DNA from: Ophiothrix spiculata
Taxonomy: Eukaryota > Echinodermata > Ophiuroidea > Amphilepidida > Ophiotrichidae
NCBI GenBank assembly: GCA_000969725.1
Contig: JXSR01S060447.1
Reading direction: 5' to 3' (one strand)
DNA: 31,927 bases
Shown here: piece after piece, positions 1-10,400 of the stretch
How the letters are laid out: every line of letters starts with the position of its first letter
Numbering within the stretch: the first letter of the stretch is position 1
Notes under the pieces: generated by a model
The model's database searches: none
Seen by the model: the letters and a program-made list of their open reading frames with translations, nothing else
What the model was told of the DNA's origin: nothing
Program-made: the position numbers and the translations under genes

Positions 1-200
1 GGAATTTCATCGCCCAGTTGTAAACACAGTTGAACTGGTATCGAATAAAACCAGTTGATACCAGTTCAACTGGGATCAACTGGGTTTTCTTAACTACAAC
101 AAATCCCAGTTGGACCTAGTTGAAACCTAGTTCAATTCAGTTGAACATAGTTAAGCACAGTTCAACACAGTCGAGATTTCCAACTGGTTTCAACTAGAAT
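1..200. repeat. Degenerate array of CAGTTGAAC / GTTCAACTG words
   Basis: At least eight CAGTTG or CAACTG hexamers, many extended to CAGTTGAAC, occur in both orientations within 200 bp. Positions 27-42 and 57-72 form a perfect 16-bp inverted repeat (CAGTTGAACTGGTATC and its complement) with a 14-nt loop. The array is cut by the window start, so its true size is unknown. It is most simply a decayed satellite-like or foldback repeat. Confidence 0.7.
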
Positions 201-1292
201 TTTGACCTGGGATAATATCAACAAACTGGATACTTACTTGTTTAGGGTCCATTTTGAAAGGCCCGGAACATGGTGTCCCGGTACCTTGCAATGACAGTGG
301 CCCTCTGCCCTGGGCAAGCATTTTAAAGAATCATTTTTTTTTAGGTGAAATTTTGGATTTAGTAGAATCAGAAAAATATAGGCCCCATTGGTATAGGCCT
401 ATATTTAACAGTCCGGTTGAGCCCATTGGGATGAGAATGTGAACGGAACCTACACCTTTAATTAATATCTAATTAATTAATCAATTTTACGTTCTGAAAT
501 TTAGGTCACACAGAGAAGACATTTCAATATTCCTATGTGCTAAATTTCACAAAAACCTCAAAATAATATGACATTTATTCTTTTGGCATAAACGGCAAAC
601 CATAAGTCTCATATTTGCCATCGGGCTAACATTTTGGCAAAGCTAACGTGAGAAATATACGAAGTAATGTCAACCTTTAGGTATACTGCGAAATCAATGA
701 CAAATCGGTGAGAAATGTTGATAGTGTACTAATTTTTTTGCTAAAAGGAAGTCCACGTATTTGCTAATTTAGCAACATAAGGTATGTATTAATAACAGCA
801 AAATATATTAAAGAGGTTAGGCATAGTATGGTCGAGTAATGTATGGTATCGAGGCTAAGATTACGTCATGAATGAACTAAATGGAGGAATGACCAAATGA
901 TGACTTTTATTAGTTTAAACAATGTCTTATTGTCTATGTGACCACTTTGATCATTTGTGATAAATGACATTTGTTCCACGTAGTAGAATACGACCCTTCT
1001 ACTAGTCCCAAGCCTCAACACAGGCCTTCCGATGTACATACATAATAGGCTTGAGAGAATCGAGGTGAACATGTGCTATAAAAAGCCTATATATAAAAGT
1101 TAAAAGTAATGATTTCAAGAAATTGGTAAAAGGTAGCCATTTTGGTAGCGGACAACGGCAGCCATTAATTTAAAATTTGTCAGCTTTTCAATAGCAACGC
1201 ATGCAATCTCATCATGACATTTCATGGGCTAAAATTAACCCATGACTTTTTTTCCTATTTATAACCCTCAATTTAAAATATCATGTACTGTA

Positions 1293-1460
1293 CAGGGTTT
1301 TTTTTAAGCGGGAGCCGGGCTCCATTTACCCAACGGTTCTCTAATTTTGGCTCCCGGTCTTTCCAATATATTACACTGGAATCTACAGTACCGGGCTCCG
1401 TTTTCAACTCCAGAAGCACATTTTAGCTCCCGGTCCGGGCTTGCTTAAAAAAAAACCCTG
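1293..1460. mobile_element. Small inverted-repeat element (CAGGG...CCCTG ends)
   Basis: The ends are inverted repeats: CAGGGTTTTTTTTAAGC at the left and the complement of CAGGGTTTTTTTTTAAGC at the right. Inside are repeated GGGAGCCGGGCTCC-like words (GCTCCCGGTC, CCGGGCTCCG). The 168-bp size and CAGGG ends suggest a non-autonomous hAT-like MITE, but I see no clear 8-bp target duplication. Confidence 0.6.
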
Positions 1461-1516
1461 CATATGATGTACAAATCACTGTGGGCATTATTTTCACGAA
1501 CCAATTTGAATTTAGC

Positions 1517-1844
1517 TTAAAGCAATACTATAAGATTTTGGTCAAAAATGTTTTATAGTAAAAACAGCATAATATGAAGGAATGTGACTATGGAAAAAAT
1601 TGTTTTGCCACCAAAAATGGATAAAAAGCACATGCATGCTTTCCTATACTAATGTATGTGGAATTAAATTCGGGATCCCGAATTTAATTCAACAAATGGC
1701 CGTAACAGAAAAAGTACGCATCTTTGAGCCAAATCGTTTGGAGGGTATTCATATCTACCAAAAACAAACCCAATAAGCCCAAAAATCAAAAGTCATGGGT
1801 GACAGGGGGCGCTTCATTTTTAACACTTTATAGTATTGCTTTAA
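1517..1844. mobile_element. piggyBac-type MITE with TTAA target duplication
   Basis: A perfect 17-bp inverted pair, TTAAAGCAATACTATAA (1517-1533) and its complement (1828-1844), bounds a 328-bp segment. The outer four bases are TTAA on both sides, the target duplication typical of piggyBac-like elements. There is no internal coding sequence. Near its centre sits a perfect 30-bp palindrome (1661-1690). Confidence 0.72.
1661..1690. repeat. Perfect 30-bp palindrome centred on GGGATCCC
   Basis: The left 15 bases GAATTAAATTCGGGA are followed directly by their exact complement, with no loop. The palindrome lies about 5 bp from the midpoint of the 1517-1844 element and is probably part of its structure. 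Confidence 0.85.
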
Positions 1845-3329
1845 TTATTTATTTTGCTACGGTAACACTTACTCAAATATTCCCGGTCATTAATAAATAG
1901 AGGTAAAACTGTCCTTCCGCTCGGTTTGTTTACACGTTAAGATCAGCAATTTTACTATGAAGAATCCCTCAAACCTGATGGTAAAAGTTTCTTGACCTTT
2001 TTCCAGTTGCTAGAAATCTTGACTTAAAACTTATCACATGGTCATGTTGATTTCATCCACTTGCTTCAGACCTATTTATAGATGTACATCATTTGGCCTA
2101 AGTTGAGGCTAGAGCAATGACACATTGAATTAGACTTATGATTGCTTTTGTTTACCACATTTTGCTTTTGTTTGCCTAGGAAACTTTACGCAATTCTGAC
2201 TTCAATTCAGGGGCTTCAGAGCCTCAAAATTTTGGCAGAACCTTGTACATGTTTAATGTCCTGCGTCTTGGTTTAGACATGATCAAAATCATCATGATTA
2301 TGTTTAAATCCAGATGAGAAACTAAGTGTACATGTATCCCTCCTCCTTCTCAGCTCTATATAGACTCTCAAATGATGGCACGGATAGTATGGAAGAGTTC
2401 AAATTGGCACTTTCTACTTAAAAATTCCAGCACTCGATAGTTGTAGAGACAATAATTTGATATTTTAATAATATTTTAATTAATAATTTAATTCGACAAT
2501 AATCTAAGATAGTCCGGCAAATGCATGCATAGGAGGAGATTTTAATCTTGTAGATGCTGACTGGTCGAATTAGATAGTATACAACTAAAGGCCCTCTTTG
2601 TAATTGTTTGCTCAAACTAGCAAAAAAGCACAGTCTCAGCCAAATGATAAAAAATCCTTTTCAACGTCTAATCCAACGCTTATTCGGGACATTTTCCACA
2701 TGCCAGGACTAGGTGTCTGCAAGCAGGACTCCCTGATGATTCTTGTCGACACTAAAGTCGCAGTCGCAGAGAGTTACAACGACACCAAGTAGAATACATA
2801 TGTACACTTGTACACAAGGTCTTTTGAGAGATGCTAAAATATTTTGCATCTCCTTTTTAAACTCAAATCCAACAAGTTTTCTGCAGACCAAAACTGGCCA
2901 ACATTAATGTCAATATAAAGCAACTTACGAGCAAACACATTCCAACGAGTGTTGGTCATTAGCACTGAAGAGTTTTCATCTTTTTAAAAAAAATGTTGTC
3001 CCTAAAAATCCAATAGATCAGTATTCCAGATAATGATGAATATTATTAATTACAGTTTTTATATCAACTTTAATGCTCATACCACGACAAACAATTTCTT
3101 ACAGTTTACTACAAAATACAAGATTGATAACTTACGTTGAATGAACATAAATGTTGACTTGCTGAAGGCACATGCTGAGACATCACCATGTTGCAGTTTC
3201 CAGCCCACGAGGAAAAGTATTATCCTTGACTGGCCAACTAAAATAGTACTAAATTAAGTACTATGGAGACTGTAGCGGACTTTATGTCCCCACTTGGTTA
3301 GCTCTATTTTTAGGCTACCAATACACTAC

Positions 3330-3450
3330 AGTAGACTGTGTGACTCCATGTTAAAGCCACACCCCATGATGTCCATACTGGACTAAATTGGGAGTCGAAC
3401 CAGCATGTTCACCTGACGATGTTACAAGCAGCAAGTGAAGCTAGCCTGGG
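3330..3450 (-). repeat. Possible decayed tRNA-derived SINE head
   Basis: On the minus strand GGTTCGACTCC (complement of 3391-3401) is a good RNA polymerase III B box. About 35 nt upstream on that strand, GGCTAGCTTCACTTGC resembles a worn A box. No poly-A or simple-repeat tail was identified, so this is a tentative call and the borders are approximate. Confidence 0.4.
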
Positions 3451-3767
3451 GATGATCACAGCCAACAAGCATCACCACGCATGAGTAAGCCCAATCAGCC
3501 CACCCATATTATACCTTGTCCATGGAACACAATACCCTTCTTTTGAGGTACAGAAATAAAATCAATTTATGCAAAGATATGTGCACTGCCCATGAAACAT
3601 TACCTATGGCAAGCCCTAAAAGACATAATTTTTAGTATGGCATGTCAAAGCTGCCATAAAGTTTAAAACGCATACCAATTTGGTGCTAACTCATAAAATA
3701 TAAAATATCAAACTGCCTATATACATAATAAATTCCAATCACTGTGACAATCATATCCGAATTCTTC

Positions 3768-4155
3768 ATTCTAATAATAATATTAATAATGGCATTTTTA
3801 TAGCACCTTTTAACCAAATAGGATACAAAGCGCTCATGATTCGCTGCAGGTACATGTAGGTATTCACAACTATGTCATTTCACTTAGATGTGCATCCGAA
3901 GAGCACATTCTATTGGTACATGTACTTCAGTTGTCATATTTGCCCTTTCCCATAACCTGGATGGGGCAGACTCAGATGGACAAATCAAGTGACAGTTTTA
4001 GATGTAGGAGGAAGAACTGGAGTACCCGGAGAAAAACCTATGGAAGCGAGTATGGACTGTAAACCAAATGCACATACAGCGCTGTGGCCAAAAATCAAAC
4101 CAAGAACACTCAATACTTATTAGTGCAAAGCGAGGGAAGTACTGCTACGTACGGT
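3768..4155 (-). repeat. tRNA-derived SINE, decayed copy
   Basis: Shares with the copy at 13463-13612 the body words GGAGTACCCGGAGAAAAACC (4019-4038) and AAACCAAATGCA, and the head word AAGCGAGGGAAGTACTGCT (compare AAGGCGAGGGAACTACCGCT). The far end carries a stretch of TAATAATAATATTAATAAT (about 3772-3790), fitting a SINE tail on the minus strand, then ATTTTTATAGCACCTTTTA and ATACAAAGCGCT, words common in marine invertebrate repeats. The B box is lost. The conserved centre resembles a SINE domain spread through many animals, but the family name is uncertain. Confidence 0.65.
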
Positions 4156-4280
4156 AACCTGCGTCCTCATTCATCATAAATCTGCGTTTTGATGCTTTTT
4201 CCTCATTCAACATGAATCTGCTTTTTTGATGCAAGTTCAGATCTATTGTCAAGGTTAATTAAACCTATTTTTCTTTACTT

Positions 4281-4290
4281 CCCCAAACAG
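4281..4290 (+). promoter_or_regulatory. Candidate 3' splice site upstream of the start codon
   Basis: A pyrimidine-rich run ending CCCCAAACAG lies 42 nt before the ATG. It looks like a real acceptor and would mean that TMEM220 has at least one untranslated exon upstream. A weaker alternative, CTCATTGTAG, ends at 4323. Confidence 0.5.
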
Positions 4291-4332
4291 ATTGATCCAA
4301 GTCAAGCGTACATCTCATTGTAGGTATTCAAG

Positions 4333-4461
4333 ATGATGAGCCACGGTTCCAGCTACGGGGATCCAGCGTCCATGAAGCACAGAAAAAGCAACTCGGCCTG
4401 GTTATGGATGGGCATTAATTTCATCATGGCGGTATTCTTTGGTTTAGCTGCTTTAGTACAA
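4333..4461 (+). CDS. TMEM220: TMEM220 exon 1 (coding part)
   Basis: Encodes residues 1-43: a polar, basic N-terminus (MMSHGSSYGDPASMKHRK) and then the first membrane helix, WLWMGINFIMAVFFGLAALV. The exon ends after CAA at 4461 and is followed by a consensus donor GTAAGT (phase 0). An in-frame TAG at 4321-4323 fixes the reading frame start. A strong pyrimidine-rich acceptor (TTCTTTACTTCCCCAAACAG, ending 4290) lies upstream, so this exon probably begins at 4291 with a short untranslated stretch, and transcription starts further upstream in a noncoding exon not located here. Confidence 0.92.
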
Positions 4462-7400
4462 GTAAGTTAGGCTGTGTTCTTTTGAGGTTGAACCCTTACA
4501 AATATCCAGGCCTTCATTTCTAAAAAATAGCAAAAACTCTGTCAATCAGGAGAGTTATTAGGAGCTCAATTTTGAGTATTCCTGTGTGAGACAGTGCTTT
4601 TGAAATGGTGGCAAAGAGCTCAGTGAAAACACTCTCCTGGAATGTTGTTAAGGAGAGCTGTAGGAACTGATGCTCAATTGAGTAAAGGTCTGAATATCTA
4701 TTTATTTAATTCTCTCTGGTTATGGATTTCAGAGATTTGCATCAATCTTTGGACAAATTCCCACAATTTGTATCATTTACAGGTGAGAAATGTTGTTCTA
4801 GTACATGTAAGATTTTACAACGCTATCACATATATGTATATCAAATATGTAGTGTACGGTATTCGCTCTACGCTCCGGGGAGGCACTCATATTTGAAATA
4901 GACAGGGATTATCCTCATCACTAAACGTACGAGTTCCTCCCCAGGGGCGTATAGCGAATATTGTATACCATATACCAACGCGTATACTTCTATGTGATCA
5001 CAGCCTTATGAACAGGTTTTGGATACATTTAAATATTTTATAAGATTCAGAAATTCAAGTTTGGAAAGATATTTGTGTTAGCAACTTCCATGATTTCCAA
5101 AACCAAAAAAGTCGAAGCATACAACAACATCATGTCAAGTAGATAAGCTCAATGCTTAAATGGACTAAAGTCATCATTATCTAAATAGGCAGGAATTACA
5201 ATTTTTTTTGGTTATTTCTGTGGAGATTATCCCACTCTCCAGAATGTCATACATACAAATGGGTGAGTCACACGCTTTATCTACTGCAGTTGTGGTGTGT
5301 TTCGGTATTTCTGTATCAATTCATGACTAAAATAGGCCCGCCAATTTAAAGTATTGATCAAAGTATAGAAATGTATATTAATTTAGTAAAGATTATAGAA
5401 AATGTCAATGTTACTGACTCAATATTGAGTGAAGACAAGAAGATCATATGTGACCTACTCCCGAGTCCCACAAAATCAGATAACGTAGGAAAAATTATTT
5501 TTATGAATTGTTGATATTAAGATAAGAATGCTGACTTCAAAATGATGTATCTCTTGTCAACATTGCTCAACCTTTTGCCCATGAAAAGTAATATTTCACT
5601 TGAAAATTTCTTTGTTTTCTATTGATTTGTGGCATGTTTATTGGGCTGTGACTCCATAAGTGTTCTGGCGACTTTGTCCGGGTTTCGTGAGAGCAGGTCA
5701 CATATTTCTATAAGCTTAAGTTAAGGGGGCAATTCAGTGCTCAAATGGCAGCACTTATTGTTGGCAGCAGTTCTGACTGGTTGTGTTAAACAATGGGTAA
5801 ACTACATGAGAGCTTGGAATGTACTTCCAGGTAGATGCCTGGGATGTACATGTATCCATACACATTCAACTCAATATGTTTGAGCCTTACACACCACATT
5901 GCGAGTGAGTGCGCGTTGACGAGCGACTTGGTAGGACGCGAGAAACTACACGAGAGCTTGGAAATGTACATCCATGTACATTGTCCTGGAGTGGAGATCG
6001 TGTCTACATGATGACGTGTCAACCAGATGTGGATTCACACTGCGTATTCAACTGCGCATATGTGTTTGCGCCACGCAGACCGTGTGTGAGGCGCACGAAC
6101 GTATCAAATCGAGTGTACATGGATGTAATTTCAGGAATCTACACTGGATGTACATTCCGTGCTCTCGTGTAGTTTGCCCCGCTCTCTACTCCTGGAATGT
6201 ACATGGATGTACATGCCAAGCTCTCGTGTAGTTTACCCTATTGTCAACTGCTCAGAAAAGATTCTTGCTGTCAACACCTGTTGAGTTTGTAATTAGAAAC
6301 GTACCCATATGTTGCATTGAGAGTCTTATGATTTTCGTCATAAAGACATTACTCAATGTCTTCCAAAGATTTTGTATCAGCATTGCAAATGTTGAGCGGT
6401 ATTTTTCAATAAAAATTGTCAAATTCTGAATGCACTTTAGGATGCACATTTAGGCCGTTTTTTGGGGTGTTCATTCGAATCTAGATAAATATATAACTTG
6501 AAATTTTACCTAATTTTCTCACTTTCCTGCAGGTCAAAGATCCTGATCCTTATTTATGGGTGGTAAGTTTTTGCCAAATTCCTTATAGATTGTTTAATTA
6601 TTTGCTTCTTTATCTATCTTCTTTGATATCTTTGTTCACTGTAGGTGAATGATCCCGAACCTTATCTGTGGGTGGTAAGTGAGCACTCTCAAGGTGACCT
6701 TGTTAAAGCTGTTGTTTGGTATTGGAAGCTGCCATTGAGCAATGGGCTTCAAGTTGCACATTATTTTAGAGCCTGAAAATTTGCCATGCTTTGCTGCAAA
6801 ATGTAAAATAATACCCCGTTCACACTAGCTAAAAAGACATTGGTAGTCATAATCGATTTCATTTTCAATTCCTATTACGGTAGAGGATTAGCATAAATTA
6901 AATCAGGTTGGGATCGTTCACACACATATTTGTATATGCAGCGATTCATCGAAAGCGAGCTTTCGGTTTGTATTGCTGGAAGTGCAGTAGTCATGGGTCA
7001 TGAGCCGATAGGTAAAGACGAATTATGTTGACATGTTGTGTTTACATTGATGAAAAGTCATAACACGTCGTAGTTAAAGCTAGTTCACTTAAAATGACCA
7101 AAGATGGTCCAAGTCATCATACGAACTGCGACATTCGATGACTTTTGGAACTACGACTTCCGATGACTGTATCTGTTCACACTTACACCAAAATTGAAAT
7201 TGATGATTACCTAAGTGAAATCGATTACTACTATTGATGACTTTTTAGCTAGTGTGAACGGGGTATAATGCTTGCCATGGGTAGTTGAGGTGGGAGAAAA
7301 GTCAAGGTGATTTTGTGGAAACCAGTGTGCTGTAGGAAAGTTATGTGAGTGTAAGAAAGTTGTATCTGCAATGGCTGCCCTGAGTTTATGTCTGTTTTAC

Positions 7401-10400
7401 CACTTGTCATAAGAATGTGAAAAATCCCTCAAAATCTTATGTCAGTGGTTCTTGAAATGGTTCTTCAGGTGACACCATCCCCTGAAGAACCATTTCAAGA
7501 ACCACTGACCAAAGACTGGAGATTATACAATTTTATCCAAATTTATGACAAATGGCAGCTATTGCAGATAAGACTTTCTTGCACTCACATGACAAGTAAT
7601 TTGTAGTACTGAAAAAATAAGAACATTTATCAAAGTATGCACAAGATAAATAAAAAATAAAGAAAATTGTTTCTATTTCAATAATTTTTTCTTTTCATAA
7701 TTTTTTCTAGTAGTTTTATATTCAGTTGCTTTTAAATATTTTGAGTTTTGTGCTTTGCAGAAGAAATAATTATTGTTCGAGGATAATTTGTGAGTGCGTA
7801 AAGATAGCATTCACATAGTTATCTCTGACACGAGTGTTGATTTTCAAGGTTGTGATGGTGCGCGTCTACGCTCATGTCTCTGAGTACACGTTCATAAGTT
7901 AAATCCACAAACTATAGTGGTGGTGTATTTCAGGCTCGTAAGGTGTGCTTGAAGCTTTGATTTTGTGCATTGCTTATCTACATTCCATGGCTGGTTCATC
8001 ATAAGTTGGTGTGTGTTGTAGGTTTCAGGCTTGCATTTTATGTATTACTTTGTCTTATATCTCTATTTTTGTCGCTGGTCCTCATATTTTGAATTAAATG
8101 TTCCATCACTGCTGTATCCTCAATTAAAAACTACAGGGCCAAGACCAGGAGTTTGTATTATATTGAAAATTTGGCTGATTTTCAAAATCTCCGTTTTGTA
8201 TGCATTTTAATTTTGGTTTCATAATGCTAATTCAGACTATGTTGAAATTCATGTTAGCAGAGCAGCATTTTAATGAAGCAAATTTTGGTGCCTGTGAATT
8301 TCGCAAATTGAAATGCTCAGTAAAATTTTGACACTTTAAATGCTAGATTTATCATTTTTGTTATTTGTAGTTATTTTCATTCATAATTTTTCTCATGGTG
8401 TCTTAATTTTTGCCATGGTGTAAATTCCTATTTTAAATGAATATTTTCATTTATATTTTTCTTCATATGATGTACAATTTTTGCAATTGTGTTACAAGTT
8501 GTCATTATGTCAATGAGCGATAAGCTTACCATGAAAAGATCTTATTGATAGAAATCAACAGAAAACTATTATTCTCGCATATTTAAGGATGATCGCGGTG
8601 ATAAGTTCCTTCCTGTTGATTTTGTTTATTTTTGTTAGTAAATAGATACCAGTCTAAACTTCAAAATTCAGCAATAAAAAAATGGGGGTCATCGACCATC
8701 TAAGCGCGCTATGACGTCTTTTTCCTTTTAATGGATGATAACTTGAAAACTCAGCCAAAAATTAAAAAAACACTGCACTTCAGTTAGTACTTGAAAATGT
8801 GAAGTTGGTAAAAAATAAATCACCATTTTATACATTTGCATAATGTGAAAAATTTAGAATTGAAATGCTCATTCAGAATTATAATTTTACACAAAAGGTT
8901 TTTATACCATGGAAAAAATCACACATGAGAAAAATTCCTATTGAAAATGTCTACCAAAATGACAAGTATATTCCATACCTTTCAGTTACAATACACACTC
9001 TATTCAACATGTAGGCCATTTGTATACCCCCTCTTTAATGTAAGATGCTATAAAACCCACCGGGCGAGGGCTGGGAGAAGCAGTCAAGTTTAATGTTGTA
9101 AGCAGGCGTGGTCAAAGTTTTTTAAACACCACCCTAAATAGTGACTTTTTCCGAAGCCAAAATAGCCTTTTCCCCAATTCATGCCTTGAATGGGGATTTT
9201 ACCGATACAGCTCCCTATTTCTTGAAAATGGCACTAAATGGTGTCACTTGATTTACCCTTCAAGTTCAATCTTCCAAAGTAACCCCAGTCCACCTTTTTC
9301 TTGCTCACGCCTGCTTACAGCATTATACTTGACTGCCCACCCCCACCACTGGATAAAAGACACATTAGTATAGCCACTCTCCCATCCATTTTAAACATAC
9401 TGCTTCTGTATTCATGTTTGCAAATCACAAGATGTAATCACTATCAAGCATGCCTACCTTGATTTGTCCATTTATGTTGTATAGAGATTCAGAGACTTTA
9501 AAGAAAACTTTGACATTTCAATTCCTTGAGTTTTCATTCCTGATACTTGTAGCCAATTTACATTTTTGGTGCATGAAATTTTTATTACACACTAATGTCT
9601 AAAGTCTCTTCAAAGATTCCTCGGACAAAATTAGTCATATGACCACGAATTGCAGGGTACCGGACGCATTTGTAAACAATTTGCCCTGCACTATGGATGT
9701 TTATTTACATCGTCCAAAGAATTGTTATGCCGACTTTAGCTGTGCGAGTGCCAAATGTGATGGCAAAAAGTCAGCATCAAATTTAATCAAGGTCTAATCA
9801 GTTTCAGTTCTGTAAATGCCAATATTTTTGCGCTCAGTAATTTTCGCACAAGTCTAATTTTGAGCTATTTTGAATCATTTCGCTCGCTTTTATTTTCGTG
9901 CTTGTGAGTTTTTTAACGTGCGGTGGTAAATACATATCACTTTTCACGCTACATTTATTTTCGCACTGAACGAGTTGAGCGTGAAAATCGCGAAAATTAA
10001 TTTTGGGGCGAAATAAATCACTTATACAGTATGTGATAGGTGCAAACAAGCTAGGTTGTTGAATGACATCCAATCAGTTTTACAAAGTAAAAATAAAAGT
10101 TTGATCAAACAACCACGGATTAAAAATCATCATATGTATGAGAATAACTTAAATACGTATCTATCGGAATCCAAAAGCTCAATCATAAATCAGGGGTCAA
10201 AATAATTTTTTTTCTTTAGGGGGCTATTTATTATTTCAGCAAATAAAAATCGCCTTCTGACTTTCATTCCAGGGGGCTCTTTTGAGCTACTTGGGGGCTT
10301 ATTTTTTACTTGGAATATTGTTGCTAAATATATTTATCGTGTTATGAGCAACATTTTGAGTAGTTAAACTTCATCACCTTGAGTTTTATAAGTGGGGGCG

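Larger units (their letters stand above)
1..4290. other. 5' flank without a recognised gene
   Basis: No coding gene recognised. Annotated separately are the CAGTTGAAC-rich array (1-200), two MITEs (1293-1460, 1517-1844), and two SINE-like segments (about 3330-3450 and 3768-4155). In 201-1290 and 1845-3300 I see only AT-rich, non-repetitive sequence. A short open stretch at 2604-2792 has no recognisable family. Promoter elements for TMEM220 could not be placed. If the acceptor at 4290 is used, an untranslated first exon should lie somewhere here. Confidence 0.6.
4462..6532 (+). other. TMEM220 intron 1
   Basis: Phase 0, 2,071 nt to exon 2a (2,183 to exon 2b). It holds a GGAGAGTG-type repeat (about 4588-4665), the first copy of the GATCACATAGAAG MITE (4822-5005) and the nested element at 5791-6244. 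I see nothing definable in 5010-5785 or 6250-6530. Confidence 0.85.

Noticed and set aside
2604-2792. Open frame with fairly even composition on the + strand, and a counterpart on the - strand
   Set aside because: No recognisable family, no splice partner and no match to TMEM220. Length is within chance for this base composition.
5909-6231. Two overlapping open frames of 85-87 codons
   Set aside because: They fall entirely inside the 5791-6244 inverted-repeat element and reflect its repeated words.
9441-9484. CATGCCTACCTTGATTTG resembles the start of exon 3 and could be a decayed second copy
   Set aside because: Similarity covers about 15 bases only, there is no pyrimidine tract or acceptor, and the frame stops at once.
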